Source: Telluria mixta
GTDB lineage: Bacteria; Pseudomonadota; Gammaproteobacteria; Burkholderiales; Burkholderiaceae_D
Assembly (NCBI RefSeq): GCF_029223865.1
Contig: NZ_CP119520.1
Coordinates: forward strand, 5,332,001-5,396,000
Length of the DNA stretch: 64,000 bases
Direction of reading: 5' to 3'
Translations under genes and position numbers: made by a program
Shown: piece by piece, positions 43,344 to 55,382 of the stretch
How positions within the stretch are numbered: position 1 is the stretch's first letter
How the letters are laid out: every line of letters starts with the position of its first letter
The notes under the pieces: generated by a model
Told to the model about the DNA's origin: nothing
The model's database searches: none
Seen by the model: the letters and a program-made list of their open reading frames with translations, nothing else

Positions 43344-46052
43344 TCACAGCCGCTCGACGACGAGGTTCGACAGGACGGCTTCGCCGGCCTGGGGTACGAA
43401 ATCCAGGCGCAGGCTGCCGTCCGCGACGTCGACCTCGAAGCTGCGCACGAGCGCGGTGGCGGGTGCGCCGGCCGCCGCCACGATGTCCAGGTCGTCGATG
43501 CGCGTCACGCCGTTCGCGTCGACACGGAAGCGGCGCGTACCCGGCTGCGCATTCCGGTCCGGGTCGAGGAAGCCCAGCGTCACCCGGTAGCGGCCGTCGT
43601 CGAGCGGGATGCGGTAGCCGAACGTGCCGTGCCGTACGGCCGCCCACAGTGCCGCGTCGGCCGGATCGGTCACGTTGGCGACACGGACCCCGAAGCGCGT
43701 GCCGTACGGCGAGTCCAGCTCCAGCGGCGTACCCTGGCCGCCGACGAAGTAATTGTCCGAACCATAACGGTGGCCATCCTTCGACACCAGGCCGGTGGCG
43801 ACCTGTCCGGCGGCCAGGTAGACGTTGCGCGCGTTGTCCGGCGCGAGCGTCCAGGCGACGGTATCCGTCACGGTGTGCGTCCCGTGCGTGCCGCGCGCCT
43901 CGATGCGGTTCGCGCCCTCGGCGAGCACGACCCCCGGGAATACGCAGGTGCGCAGTGGACATGCCGCGGCGCTGCGCACGCCGATGTCGCGGCCGTTCAA
44001 CGTCAGGCGCACCGTATCCGCGTTCGAGTACACACGCACGTCCGTGACGCGATATGCCCGCGCCGTGTAGCGCCGTCCGGTAATGTACGTGACGGGAGCG
44101 TCGCTCCAGTTGGCCTTGTAGAAGTAGAACGGATCCTTGCGGGTCGCACGGTCGAATGTGACGAGGCCCTTGGTGTTCGTCCCGCCGATGTCGCCCTCGT
44201 GGCGCGTGCCGGAGCCGAAATCGAACATGGACCAGACGAACGTGCCCCACAGGTAGTCGCGCTGCGCGAGCGCCGCGTAGACCTGTTCGTGCACGTGATT
44301 CGCGTACCCCTCGGGCTGGTGGACGGTGCGTGCGCGGCCGTGCATGTCCATGCTGCCCACGAGGCCGCCGAGCGGGTTATCGGTCTGCTGGGTCAGGGCG
44401 GCGCCGGCGCCGTATTCGGACACGCCGAGCGGTTGCGCGGGATATTTGGCGTGGAAGCGGTCGAGTGCCGCGCCGAACGCGTCGCCGCCGCCGGGGTAAT
44501 ACCACAGGTGGTAGCGGTTCACGGCCCAGATGTCCGTGATGCCGCCCGTCGGGAGCACCGGAAACATCGGTCCGACGACCGGATAATCCTCGTTGAAATC
44601 GGCGAGCGTCGTCGGCCGGCCGGGGTCTTCCCGCTTCGCGAGCGCATGCAGTCGGTGCAAAACCGGCGTCACGGTGTCGGTACCGCGGCACGTCCCGCCC
44701 ATCGCCACCTCGTTGGCGATCGACCACATGGCGATGCCCGGATGGTTGACCTGCTGGCGGATCATCTCGCGCAGCTGGTCGTCGAGGTTGTCGAGGAAGG
44801 CCGGCGGGATCGCGGCACCGGCCTTGCAATCGGCCGGCGTGAGGCTGCGTTCGACGAACGGCAGTTCCGACCAGACGACGAGGCCCAGCCGGTCCGCCTC
44901 GTCATAGGCATGGGCGGCGTGCGGATAGTGCGCGAGGCGCACGGCGTTGGCGCCCATCTCGCGCGCGATGGCCAGCGACGCGTCGATCTCGCGCGGCCCG
45001 ATGGCCCATGCCTTGTCCTGCCAGTCCTGGTGCAGGTTGACGCCGTGGAGCCGCAGGTGACGGCCGTTCAGGAACAGGCCGGCCCGTGCGTCGAAGCGGA
45101 ATGTGCGGATCCCGAACGGCTGTTCGACCCGGTCGATCACGCGCCCGTTGCGGTCGAGCAGGTCCACGCGGAGGCGGTACAGGTAGGGATCGTCCGTGCC
45201 TTGCCAGGGGCGCGGGCGAGCGACGTCGAGCGCCAGTTGCGCGCGCGCCGCGCCCGCGCCGGACACGCGCACGGGACGGCGGCCCGACGCGACGGTGCGG
45301 CCGGCCGCGTCGATCAGCGCCGCGCGCACCGTGCCGGCGTCCGACACGTTTTCGACAGTGGCCCGGACCCGCAGCGTGGCCCGGCCGGGGCGCAGCGCGA
45401 CCGTCTCGGCGACCACGCCGCTCGCGCCGTGGTCGCCGAGCGCCAGGTGGGTGCGCGCCGGCGTCTCGATCAGCGCGACGCCACGATACAGGCCGCCCGA
45501 GATGTTGAAGTCGCCGCCCAGCGGCGCCACCGCGGTCGGATCGTCGCCGTGCACGGGCGCGCTGTTGTCGACCTTGACGAGCAGGACGTTCCTGCCGGCG
45601 GCGAGCTTGCCGGTGACGTCGAAGCGGAACGCCGTGAACGCGCCGCGGTGGCGGCCCAGGTAGCGGCCGTTCAGCCAGGCGTCGGCCACGATGGCGGCGC
45701 CGTCGAATTGCAGCCACGCGTTCGCGGGCACACCGGCATGGTCGAACTCGAGCCGGTACCAGCCGCGTCCGCGCTTGTACGGTGTGCTGTCCGGCCCGGT
45801 CTGCGCCGTGCTCGCGGCGTCGCGGGCGTTCCATGTATGCGGCAGGGCCACGGGTTGCCAGTCCGTGCCGGACGCGGCGAGCGCGGCGTCGTCGGCCAGC
45901 GCGTCGTCCTGCACGAAGCGCCAGTCGGCGAGCAGGGGCGTCGTGCGGCGCACCGCGCCGGCCGCCGCCGCGCGGCCCGCGCTGGGCAGTACGGTGCAGG
46001 CAAGCAGGGCCGCCAGCACGACGGCGCGCAGCCGGGGTGGGGCGGCCGTCAC
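43344..46052 (-). CDS. GH2 family glycoside hydrolase with malectin-like domain
   Basis: Exported glycosidase of 902 aa (beta-galactosidase/glucuronidase family). GTG at 46052 overlaps the preceding stop (GTGA), and a signal peptide follows (LRAVVLAALLACTVLPSAGRA). The GH2 sandwich, Ig-like and TIM domains come in order. The acid/base is Glu448 (SIANEVAMGG) and the nucleophile Glu546 (GVSEYGAGA). The C-terminal 150 residues (YGSDNYFVGGQGTPLEL to LSNLVVERL) form a malectin-like carbohydrate-binding domain. Last gene of the minus-strand glycoside operon. A role in trimming galactosyl or glucuronyl units from plant glycosides is inferred. The frame is open further upstream, but that part overlaps the esterase gene. 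Confidence 0.88.
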   Translation of the reverse strand: MTAAPPRLRAVVLAALLACTVLPSAGRAAAAGAVRRTTPLLADWRFVQDDALADDAALAASGTDWQPVALPHTWNARDAASTAQTGPDSTPYKRGRGWYRLEFDHAGVPANAWLQFDGAAIVADAWLNGRYLGRHRGAFTAFRFDVTGKLAAGRNVLLVKVDNSAPVHGDDPTAVAPLGGDFNISGGLYRGVALIETPARTHLALGDHGASGVVAETVALRPGRATLRVRATVENVSDAGTVRAALIDAAGRTVASGRRPVRVSGAGAARAQLALDVARPRPWQGTDDPYLYRLRVDLLDRNGRVIDRVEQPFGIRTFRFDARAGLFLNGRHLRLHGVNLHQDWQDKAWAIGPREIDASLAIAREMGANAVRLAHYPHAAHAYDEADRLGLVVWSELPFVERSLTPADCKAGAAIPPAFLDNLDDQLREMIRQQVNHPGIAMWSIANEVAMGGTCRGTDTVTPVLHRLHALAKREDPGRPTTLADFNEDYPVVGPMFPVLPTGGITDIWAVNRYHLWYYPGGGDAFGAALDRFHAKYPAQPLGVSEYGAGAALTQQTDNPLGGLVGSMDMHGRARTVHQPEGYANHVHEQVYAALAQRDYLWGTFVWSMFDFGSGTRHEGDIGGTNTKGLVTFDRATRKDPFYFYKANWSDAPVTYITGRRYTARAYRVTDVRVYSNADTVRLTLNGRDIGVRSAAACPLRTCVFPGVVLAEGANRIEARGTHGTHTVTDTVAWTLAPDNARNVYLAAGQVATGLVSKDGHRYGSDNYFVGGQGTPLELDSPYGTRFGVRVANVTDPADAALWAAVRHGTFGYRIPLDDGRYRVTLGFLDPDRNAQPGTRRFRVDANGVTRIDDLDIVAAAGAPATALVRSFEVDVADGSLRLDFVPQAGEAVLSNLVVERL

Positions 46053-47011
46053 TGCGGTACCAGTTCCGACGCGCGCATCCACTGGACGAAATGCCCGATC
46101 CAGTTGTCGGCGCTGGTTCCCGTCTTGCGCATGCCGAAACCGTGGTCGCCGGCCGCGTACACGTGCAGCTCGACCGGCTTCCCGGCCGCGCGCCAGTCTT
46201 CGAAGATCGGCACGCCGGCGCGTCCCATCAGCGCGTCGTCGGCCGCCAGCGCGACGAAAGCCGGCGGCGCGTCCCGCGGGACCGGGCGCTCCGGTGCGGC
46301 GCCGTAGATCACGCCGATGAAGTCCGGGCGGCTTGCCGGATCGTACGCGGTGGCCACGTTCATCGCCGTGATGCCGCCGGCCGAAAAGCCGATGAAGCCG
46401 ATGCGGCGCGGATCGATGCGCAGGCCGGCGGCATGGGCGCGCACGTAGCGCATCGCCGCCAGCCCGTCTTCCTGCGCCTGCAGCACGGCCGGGCTTTCGT
46501 TCAGGTCCGTGCGCGTGCGCGGGCGCGCCGCCGCGCCGCCGAAGCGCGCGCCGACCTTCTGCAGGAAGGCGTGGGGATCGGCGGGCGTCGGTTCGAGCCG
46601 GTACGCGAGCACGAAGCACGTGATGCCCCGTTCGGCCAGGTAGCGCGCGACCAGCAGGCCCTCGCTGTCGAACGACAGGCTGAGGAACGCGCCACCGGGA
46701 GCGATGACGACCGCCGTGCCGTTGGCCTTCCCGGCTGCCGGCAGGACCGGATACAGCGCCGGCTGCGTCACGTTGCGCAGGGTCGTCTGGCCGAACATGG
46801 TCTCCCAGGTGTCGGTCGCACGGGTGCCTTCGGCCGACAACGGGATCGGCTTGATCGCCGGCGCCGCCGCGGGGCGCGGTGGATTGGCCTGCGCCAGGCG
46901 GGCAAACTCCTCGAATCCGGACTTGCGGGCCGCGTCATCGGCGTGCGCGCCGGGGCCGGACAGCAGGATGGCCGCCGCCCAGGCGGACCGCAGCAGTGGG
47001 GGAAAATGCAT
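46049..47011 (-). CDS. Exported alpha/beta-hydrolase (carbohydrate esterase-like)
   Basis: 320 aa serine esterase of the dienelactone-hydrolase/BD-FAE-like group. Signal peptide in the first 25 residues (AWAAAILLSGPGAHA). The oxyanion region is VIAPGGAFLSLSFDSEG, the nucleophile Ser is in GFSAGGITAMN, and the catalytic His is in GDHGFGMRKTG. Such enzymes remove acetyl or other acyl groups from xylan or decorated glycosides. It is fourth in the operon, its stop overlapping the GH2 start. ATG at 47011 follows GAGGAGACGAC. Substrate inferred: acyl decorations of flavonoid or cell-wall glycosides. Confidence 0.83.
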   Translation of the reverse strand: MHFPPLLRSAWAAAILLSGPGAHADDAARKSGFEEFARLAQANPPRPAAAPAIKPIPLSAEGTRATDTWETMFGQTTLRNVTQPALYPVLPAAGKANGTAVVIAPGGAFLSLSFDSEGLLVARYLAERGITCFVLAYRLEPTPADPHAFLQKVGARFGGAAARPRTRTDLNESPAVLQAQEDGLAAMRYVRAHAAGLRIDPRRIGFIGFSAGGITAMNVATAYDPASRPDFIGVIYGAAPERPVPRDAPPAFVALAADDALMGRAGVPIFEDWRAAGKPVELHVYAAGDHGFGMRKTGTSADNWIGHFVQWMRASELVPQ

Positions 47012-47030
47012 GTCGTCTCCTCGTTGCAGG

Positions 47031-47923
47031 TTATCGGGCGCGGTGCCGCGCGTGGATGCGCAGCAGCGCCATGAAGTCGGCGTAGTTCAGGCGCGGATCG
47101 AGCGAGTGCGCCATGCGGACCTCGCGTCGGTTGACCTCGCGCACCGTGAACGGCGTCGCCGCCGGGTCGAAGGCGGTCGCGGTGACGAGCGGGCTGTCGC
47201 CGAACGTCAGCGTGCCGCCCGGCTGCACGAATGGCGGCAGGTGGCGGTACTGGTCGACCAGCCAGCCGGACAGCGGCGAGATGGAACGAAAACCGGTGTC
47301 CAGTTCCGCGACCGAGACCTGGAAGCGCCGGTATTCTTCCTGCGGGATCTGCAGGATGGGGATCTGCGTGTCCTCGAAGACGAAGCGGGCCGCGGCGGAA
47401 TCGGTGTCCAGGTTGTACTCGGCGCCGCCGCCGGTCGAACCACCGATCCACACGAGCCGCATGCGCCTGGCGATGTCCGGACGCAGGCGCAGCGCGGCGG
47501 CGACGTTCGTCAGCGGCCCGCCGCAGGTGAGCACGAGGGGCAGGGGATCGTCGCGCAGCGCTTCGGCGACGATCGCACCCGCCGCGGCGTCGCCAGCGCC
47601 CGCGACGATGGGCGGCCTGGCGCCGGCCGGCCAATGGCGCAGCAGGTCGCCGGCCAGGCGCGCGCCGGTTGCCGCCGACCGGCCGGGATCGAGTCCTGCC
47701 AGCGCCGCCAGCTTCGCATCGAGCGGGGAGGTCGTGACGAGCACCGTGCGCGTCGCGGGCGCCAGCAGCTGGTGCGCCAGCGCGACGAGTCCATCCGGAT
47801 CGCCGGCGAAGTCGTTGTCGACGATCACGCGCGACAGCGGGCGCTGGACGATGCCGTCCGGCGGGCGGCCCAGCGCATGGGCGACGGGCAGCGCGGCGAG
47901 ACAGCCCAGCAGATGCCGCCGCC

Positions 47924-47927
<4 letters not shown>
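47031..47927 (-). CDS. Nucleoside-hydrolase-like protein with altered metal motif
   Basis: 298 aa protein of the inosine-uridine nucleoside hydrolase fold. The metal-binding N-terminus usually reads DTDxGxDD; here it is VIVDNDFAGDPDGL, so the second Asp of the DD pair is Pro and the next acid is shifted. Other family features remain (TCGGPLTNVAAAL, WIGGSTGGGAEYNLDTD). The start is an RRRHLLGCLAALPVAHA export-type segment with Tat-like arginines and an LLGC that could be a lipobox. GTG at 47927 overlaps the rhamnosidase stop. Exported members in sugar-degradation operons probably act on a glycoside other than a nucleoside. Function unproven. Confidence 0.75.
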
Positions 47928-51253
<3,326 letters not shown>

Positions 51254-51255
51254 GC

Positions 51256-53565
51256 TCAGAACCGGTAGTCCAGGGTCACGCCGATGCGGCGGAACGAGTT
51301 CTCGCCGAGGCTGTAGGCGAAGCCGGAACCGGCGCCCTTGCCGGGCAGCGGGTAGATGATGGCGTTCGGCACGCGCTTGTCGCCCAGGTTGCGGTCGTAC
51401 AGTTCGACGCCCCAGCGGTCGTCCGGCGAACGCAGCGCGAGTCGCAGCGAGCCGACCGTGTGGCCGCCGAAGCTGCATTCCGGATCGAGCGAGTTGCAGT
51501 AACGGACGCGGCTCTTGTAGACGATGTCGCCGCCCAGCTTGAGTTCATAATCGCCCGGCAGCGTCCAGCTGTAGTCGCCGTTCAAGGTCGCCTTGTTGCG
51601 CGGCGAGTACAGGAGGCGCTGGCCGCCGACGTTCTCGTTGTCGAAGGTGAAGCCGACCGGGTACGCGGTGTCGAGGATCATCGCGACGGACAGGCCCAGC
51701 TGCAGTTCCGGCAGCGGCCGCGCGCGGATGTCGGCCTCGATGCCCTTGCTCGTCACGTTCGGCACGTTCAGCGGGATGCAGGACAGCGCGCCGACGGCGG
51801 TCAAGGTGCAGTTCTGCTCCTGGAAGTCCTTGATCTTCGTGTGGAACGCGGCCACGTCGACGTCCAGGCGACGGTTCAGGAACGACATCTTGGCGCCGAT
51901 CTCCACGCTCGTCGGCAGTTCCGGCTTGACGATATAACCGGCGAAGGTGCCGGAGGCGCTGGCCTGGTTGACCGGCGTGTCGTTGTCGATCTGCGGCCCC
52001 TTGTAGCCGCGGCTGACGGTGGCGTAGAGGTTCGCATCCTTCGACAGCGTGTGCTGCAGCCCCAGCTTGCCGGATACGTTGGACTCGCTCGCGCTGCCGC
52101 TGGCCGACTTGACGGTGGCGGGGAGCGCGAAGCCGGCGAAGCTCACGACGCTGCTCTGCGTGAAACTGGACGACACGCTGTCGCGGGTGTAGCGCAGGCC
52201 GGCGATGGCGCTGGTGGCATCGGTGAGGCGGTACGTGGCCTGGCCGAACAGCGCCTTCGTCGTCAGGCTCGCATGCTGCAGGTTGTTGGTGGCGATCGAG
52301 CGGGGCACGGGCGGCGAGGGCAGCACGGGATTCGGCTCGATCAGCACGTTGGCGTTCTTGTCGTTGGTCGAATCCGCATAGAACAGGCCCGCCACGTAGT
52401 CGAGCGTCTGCTTGCCCGGCGAGGCGATACGAAGCTCTTGCGAGACCTGGCGCGCGTTCTTGTACGGATCGTGGTTGGAGACCTTGTCGTACGTCGTCGA
52501 CATGCCGATGTTGACGCTCTCCGGGCCCTGCTTGCGCGTGCGGTAGGCCGTAATCGACGTCAGGGTATTCCCGCCGGCCAGCGTCCAGTCGACCTGCCCG
52601 GAGAAGCCGCGCACCTTCGCGCGCGTGAGTTCGTCGCCGTCCGAGCAGACCTGGTTGTTCGTCTTCGAGACGGTCACGCCGCAGGACGCGAATTCCGCCG
52701 CCGGCTGGTGGTTGCCCGCCGTGTTGGTGGCGTAGGCGACGGACGGCGCGAAGAACACGGCGTTCTCGCTGCGCGTGTTGGACGCGTCCGCGATCAGGTT
52801 GACGGCCACGTCGCGGTTCGGCTTGAGCAGGTAGCGGATGCGCGCGCCGCCATTGTCCGTGACGCTGTCCTCGTCGGTCAGCACGTTGTGGTAGACACCC
52901 TTGTTGCGCTCCGCGATGCCGGAGATGCGCAGCGCCGAGATGTCGTTCAGCGGGATGTTGCCCGTGGCGCGCACGGCCGCGCCGTGGTCGCCCTTGAATT
53001 CCACCTGCACGTTGCCGCCATGGTCGCCGATGATCGGCGCCTGCGTGGCCATGTTCAGCACACCGGCGGACGCGTTCTTGCCGAACAGGGTGCCCTGCGG
53101 TCCGCGCAGCACTTCGACGCGGGCCATGTCCAGCATCAGGCCGCTCGCGGTGGCGCCCAGCGGCACGCCGTCGACGACGACACCGACCGAGCTCTCGGCC
53201 GACAGGGTGAACACGGCGGTGCCGATGCCGCGGATCGACGCGCTGCCGCCGGCGCCGCCGGCCGACTGGTCGCCGAATTCCAGCGAGGCCGCCGTCCTGG
53301 CGAGGTCGCCGATGTCCTTGACGCCGGCGCGCTCCAGCTGCGCGGCGTTGACGACCGTGATGGCGACGGGGACTTCCTTGATGCTCTGGCTGCGCTTTTG
53401 CGCGGTGACGACGACGGTCTCGATGCCTTTCTCGATCCTGGCGGCTGCTTCAGGGCTGGCGCCGCTGTCGCCGGTTTGGGCGGAAGCCGGGTTCCAGATC
53501 GCGGCGAGGCTCATGGACAGGATCGTGAGCGAACCGATCGCCGACGGGGTGCGGGGTGCGTGCAT
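51256..53565 (-). CDS. TonB-dependent receptor
   Basis: 769 aa outer-membrane transporter. The ATG at 53565 is chosen for its AGGAGACAAT ribosome site and the signal peptide after it (IGSLTILSMSLAAIWNPASA). An in-frame start 84 bp upstream lies in the promoter. TonB-box-like IETVVVTAQKR, plug motif VEVLRGPQGTLFGKNASAG and C-terminal LDYRF are present. First gene of the minus-strand operon (receptor, GH106, nucleoside-hydrolase-like, esterase, GH2). It diverges from the fde-like operon, so it probably brings the flavonoid glycoside across the outer membrane. Only partly similar to the receptor at 5587. Confidence 0.9.
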   Translation of the reverse strand: MHAPRTPSAIGSLTILSMSLAAIWNPASAQTGDSGASPEAAARIEKGIETVVVTAQKRSQSIKEVPVAITVVNAAQLERAGVKDIGDLARTAASLEFGDQSAGGAGGSASIRGIGTAVFTLSAESSVGVVVDGVPLGATASGLMLDMARVEVLRGPQGTLFGKNASAGVLNMATQAPIIGDHGGNVQVEFKGDHGAAVRATGNIPLNDISALRISGIAERNKGVYHNVLTDEDSVTDNGGARIRYLLKPNRDVAVNLIADASNTRSENAVFFAPSVAYATNTAGNHQPAAEFASCGVTVSKTNNQVCSDGDELTRAKVRGFSGQVDWTLAGGNTLTSITAYRTRKQGPESVNIGMSTTYDKVSNHDPYKNARQVSQELRIASPGKQTLDYVAGLFYADSTNDKNANVLIEPNPVLPSPPVPRSIATNNLQHASLTTKALFGQATYRLTDATSAIAGLRYTRDSVSSSFTQSSVVSFAGFALPATVKSASGSASESNVSGKLGLQHTLSKDANLYATVSRGYKGPQIDNDTPVNQASASGTFAGYIVKPELPTSVEIGAKMSFLNRRLDVDVAAFHTKIKDFQEQNCTLTAVGALSCIPLNVPNVTSKGIEADIRARPLPELQLGLSVAMILDTAYPVGFTFDNENVGGQRLLYSPRNKATLNGDYSWTLPGDYELKLGGDIVYKSRVRYCNSLDPECSFGGHTVGSLRLALRSPDDRWGVELYDRNLGDKRVPNAIIYPLPGKGAGSGFAYSLGENSFRRIGVTLDYRF

Positions 53566-53662
53566 ATTGTCTCCTAGTGTGGGCCGGTCACCTGCCGGCC
53601 TGTTGTGTTCAGGCGAATCGAGTATAGGGACGCACGTCGGGCATCCCAAAGCCGTATTCCGT

Positions 53663-53675
53663 GATACCTGCTATC
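53663..53675. promoter_or_regulatory. GATA-CCTGC-TATC site 1
   Basis: 4-bp inverted repeat with a 5-bp centre. The complement (GATAGCAGGTATC) is identical to the site at 61089, over 13 bp. The identity across two promoters of the same pathway suggests a specific binding site, possibly for the LysR protein encoded at 63386. Confidence 0.6.
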
Positions 53676-53720
53676 TGCGTTCGCGGGTGATGATCAGGCG
53701 GCTGATCGATCGGATTCGCT

Positions 53721-53733
53721 GATACGTCCTATC
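53721..53733. promoter_or_regulatory. GATA-CGTCC-TATC site 2
   Basis: Second GATA-N5-TATC repeat in the same control region, 73 bp before the MFS gene start. Arms are identical to site 1; the centre differs. Confidence 0.5.
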
Positions 53734-53805
53734 GAAACTCTGGCCTTCGGGTTGGCGGGGTGCGCTGCTATCGTTTTCACACAAAAAAACGCGAGGAGAC
53801 ATCCC

Positions 53806-54951
53806 ATGCACATCACCCCCGAGGCGGGCCGCGGCCGCGCCACGCTCATGCTTTGCCATTTCGCCGGCATGGTCGACCTGGTCGCGCTGCCCGTCTGGGT
53901 GGGCACGCTCGCCCAGCACTACGGCTTCGACCTGGAACACGCCGGCATGATCGTCACCGCATTCCTGCTGGGCGCCGTCGGCGCGAGCCTCGTGGCGGCG
54001 CCGCTCTATAACAGGCTGCCTCGCGCGGCCTGCGCGTTCGGCGGCTATGCCGTGGCGGCGCTGGCGTTCCTCGGCGCGTCGCGCGTCGCCGGTTTCGGCG
54101 CGCTGGCCGCGCTGCACGTGGTGGCGGGCCTCGCGACGGGCACCGCGCTGTCGGTCGCCCACGGCACCATCGGGCGCAGCGCCAATCCGCACCGCCTCTT
54201 CGCCATGGCCGGGACGGCGCTGGGTATCGGCGCCGTGATCTTCTATGGCGCCGTGCCGCCGGCCGTCGCGGCACATGGCGGGCCGACGCTGTTCCTCGTG
54301 TTCGCGGGCCTGATGGGCGCGGCGGCGCTGGCGTGTGCTGTCGGTTTTCCACAGGTTGTGACAAGCGGTCGCGCCCAGGTGGCGGCGCCGTTGCCGCGCG
54401 CCGCCTGGTGCGCGATCCTCGGCGTCGCGTGCATGGCGCTGAACCAGGCGCTCACGTTCAGCATGCTGGACCGCATCGGCGTGCTGCGCGGCTTCGGCCA
54501 GGACAAGGTGAACGGCCTGCTCGTCGTATGCGGCCTCGTCAACCTGCTGCCGGCCGCCATCGCCGGCATGCTGCAGAAACGCCTGAATCCCTTGCGGGTG
54601 GCGCTCGTCGCGGCGCCGCTGCAGGCCGCGCTGGCGCTGGTGGTCACGCTGTCCGGCGACTTCCTGCCGTATGCGCTGGCCGGTGCCGTCTACCCGGCCG
54701 TGCTGATCTTCACCCACACCTTTTTATTCGGCCTGATCGCCCGGCTGGACCCGAGCGGCCGCGCGCTGGCCTCGACGCCCGCGATGATGATGACCGGTTC
54801 CGCGATCGGTCCCGCACTGGCCGGCGCCGTCGCCATGCGGGCCGGCTTCGGCGGCCAGGCGGCGCTGGCCGTGCTGGTCGGCTTCGGCGCCACGCTGTGC
54901 TTCGCCCTCGTGGCGCGCCGCGCCCACCCATCCCTGAAGGAGGCAACATGA
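53806..54951 (+). CDS. MFS transporter of the flavonoid operon
   Basis: 381 aa inner-membrane protein with about twelve hydrophobic helices and repeated Ala/Gly-rich segments. The usual MFS loop motif is degenerate (PLYNRLPRAACAF), so the subfamily is unclear. ATG at 53806 follows GAGGAGACATCCC. Its stop overlaps the start of the next gene by ATGA. First gene of the operon 53806-61082; flavonoid or phenolic uptake is the natural reading. An efflux role cannot be excluded. Confidence 0.82.
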   Translation: MHITPEAGRGRATLMLCHFAGMVDLVALPVWVGTLAQHYGFDLEHAGMIVTAFLLGAVGASLVAAPLYNRLPRAACAFGGYAVAALAFLGASRVAGFGALAALHVVAGLATGTALSVAHGTIGRSANPHRLFAMAGTALGIGAVIFYGAVPPAVAAHGGPTLFLVFAGLMGAAALACAVGFPQVVTSGRAQVAAPLPRAAWCAILGVACMALNQALTFSMLDRIGVLRGFGQDKVNGLLVVCGLVNLLPAAIAGMLQKRLNPLRVALVAAPLQAALALVVTLSGDFLPYALAGAVYPAVLIFTHTFLFGLIARLDPSGRALASTPAMMMTGSAIGPALAGAVAMRAGFGGQAALAVLVGFGATLCFALVARRAHPSLKEAT

Positions 54952-55382
54952 ACCCATCCAATCCACTCACCCTGGCGCAGGCAAGCGCGATCCTCGCTGC
55001 GGCGCTCGCGGCCGCGCGCGCCGACGGCTTGCCGCCCGTGGCCGTTGCCGTGCTGGACGCGTCCGGCCACACGGTCGCCCTGCAGCGCGAGGACGGCGCC
55101 ACGCCGCTGCGTGTCGACATCGCCATCGGCAAGGCTTATGCCGCCGCCGGCATGGGCGTCGCCAGCCGCGTGCTGCACCAGCGCGCGCAGGACAATCCCG
55201 TGTTCTTCAATGCGCTGGCCTCGTCCAGCCAGGGAAAATTCATCCCGCAGGCCGGCGCGGTTGCGATCCGCGCGGCGGATGGCACCTTGCTGGGCGCCGT
55301 CGGCGCCAGCGGCGGCACGGGTGCCCAGGACGAGGCGATCTGCGCGGCGGGCGTGAACGCGGCGGGACTGGTGGCCGCATGA
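54948..55382 (+). CDS. GlcG/HbpS-family heme-binding-like protein
   Basis: 144 aa, DUF336 family. Visible features are the LTLAQASAILAAALAAAR helix start, ALQREDGATPLRVDIAIGKAY in the core, and the glycine-rich end AVGASGGTGAQDEAICAAG. Family members bind haem or small ligands and are often encoded in aromatic-degradation operons, where their job is usually unknown. Both ends overlap neighbours by 4 bp (ATGA), so its level is tied to the transporter and the amidohydrolase. No signal peptide. Function here undetermined. Confidence 0.83.
   Translation: MNPSNPLTLAQASAILAAALAAARADGLPPVAVAVLDASGHTVALQREDGATPLRVDIAIGKAYAAAGMGVASRVLHQRAQDNPVFFNALASSSQGKFIPQAGAVAIRAADGTLLGAVGASGGTGAQDEAICAAGVNAAGLVAA

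Larger units (their letters stand above)
53566..53805. promoter_or_regulatory. Divergent control region, glycoside operon / flavonoid operon
   Basis: 240 bp without a gene. It holds two GATA-N5-TATC inverted repeats (53663-53675 and 53721-53733, centres 58 bp apart) and a palindrome-rich stretch between them (TGATCAGG...CTGATCGATCGG). A seven-A run lies 15 bp before the plus-strand ribosome site. No unmistakable -35/-10 pair was picked. Confidence 0.6.

Noticed and set aside
46053..46619. N-terminal extension of the GH2 gene
   Set aside because: It overlaps the esterase gene in another frame and would bury the signal peptide. The GTG at 46052 overlaps the esterase stop as operon genes do.
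51254..51478. N-terminal extension of the second rhamnosidase
   Set aside because: It lies inside the TonB receptor's coding end and lacks a signal peptide. The ATG at 51253 gives a good one.
53701..53720. Overlapping GATC palindromes as a further operator
   Set aside because: Short GATC repeats (GCTGATCGATCGG) are common in GC-rich DNA, and no second copy was seen at the other flavonoid promoter.
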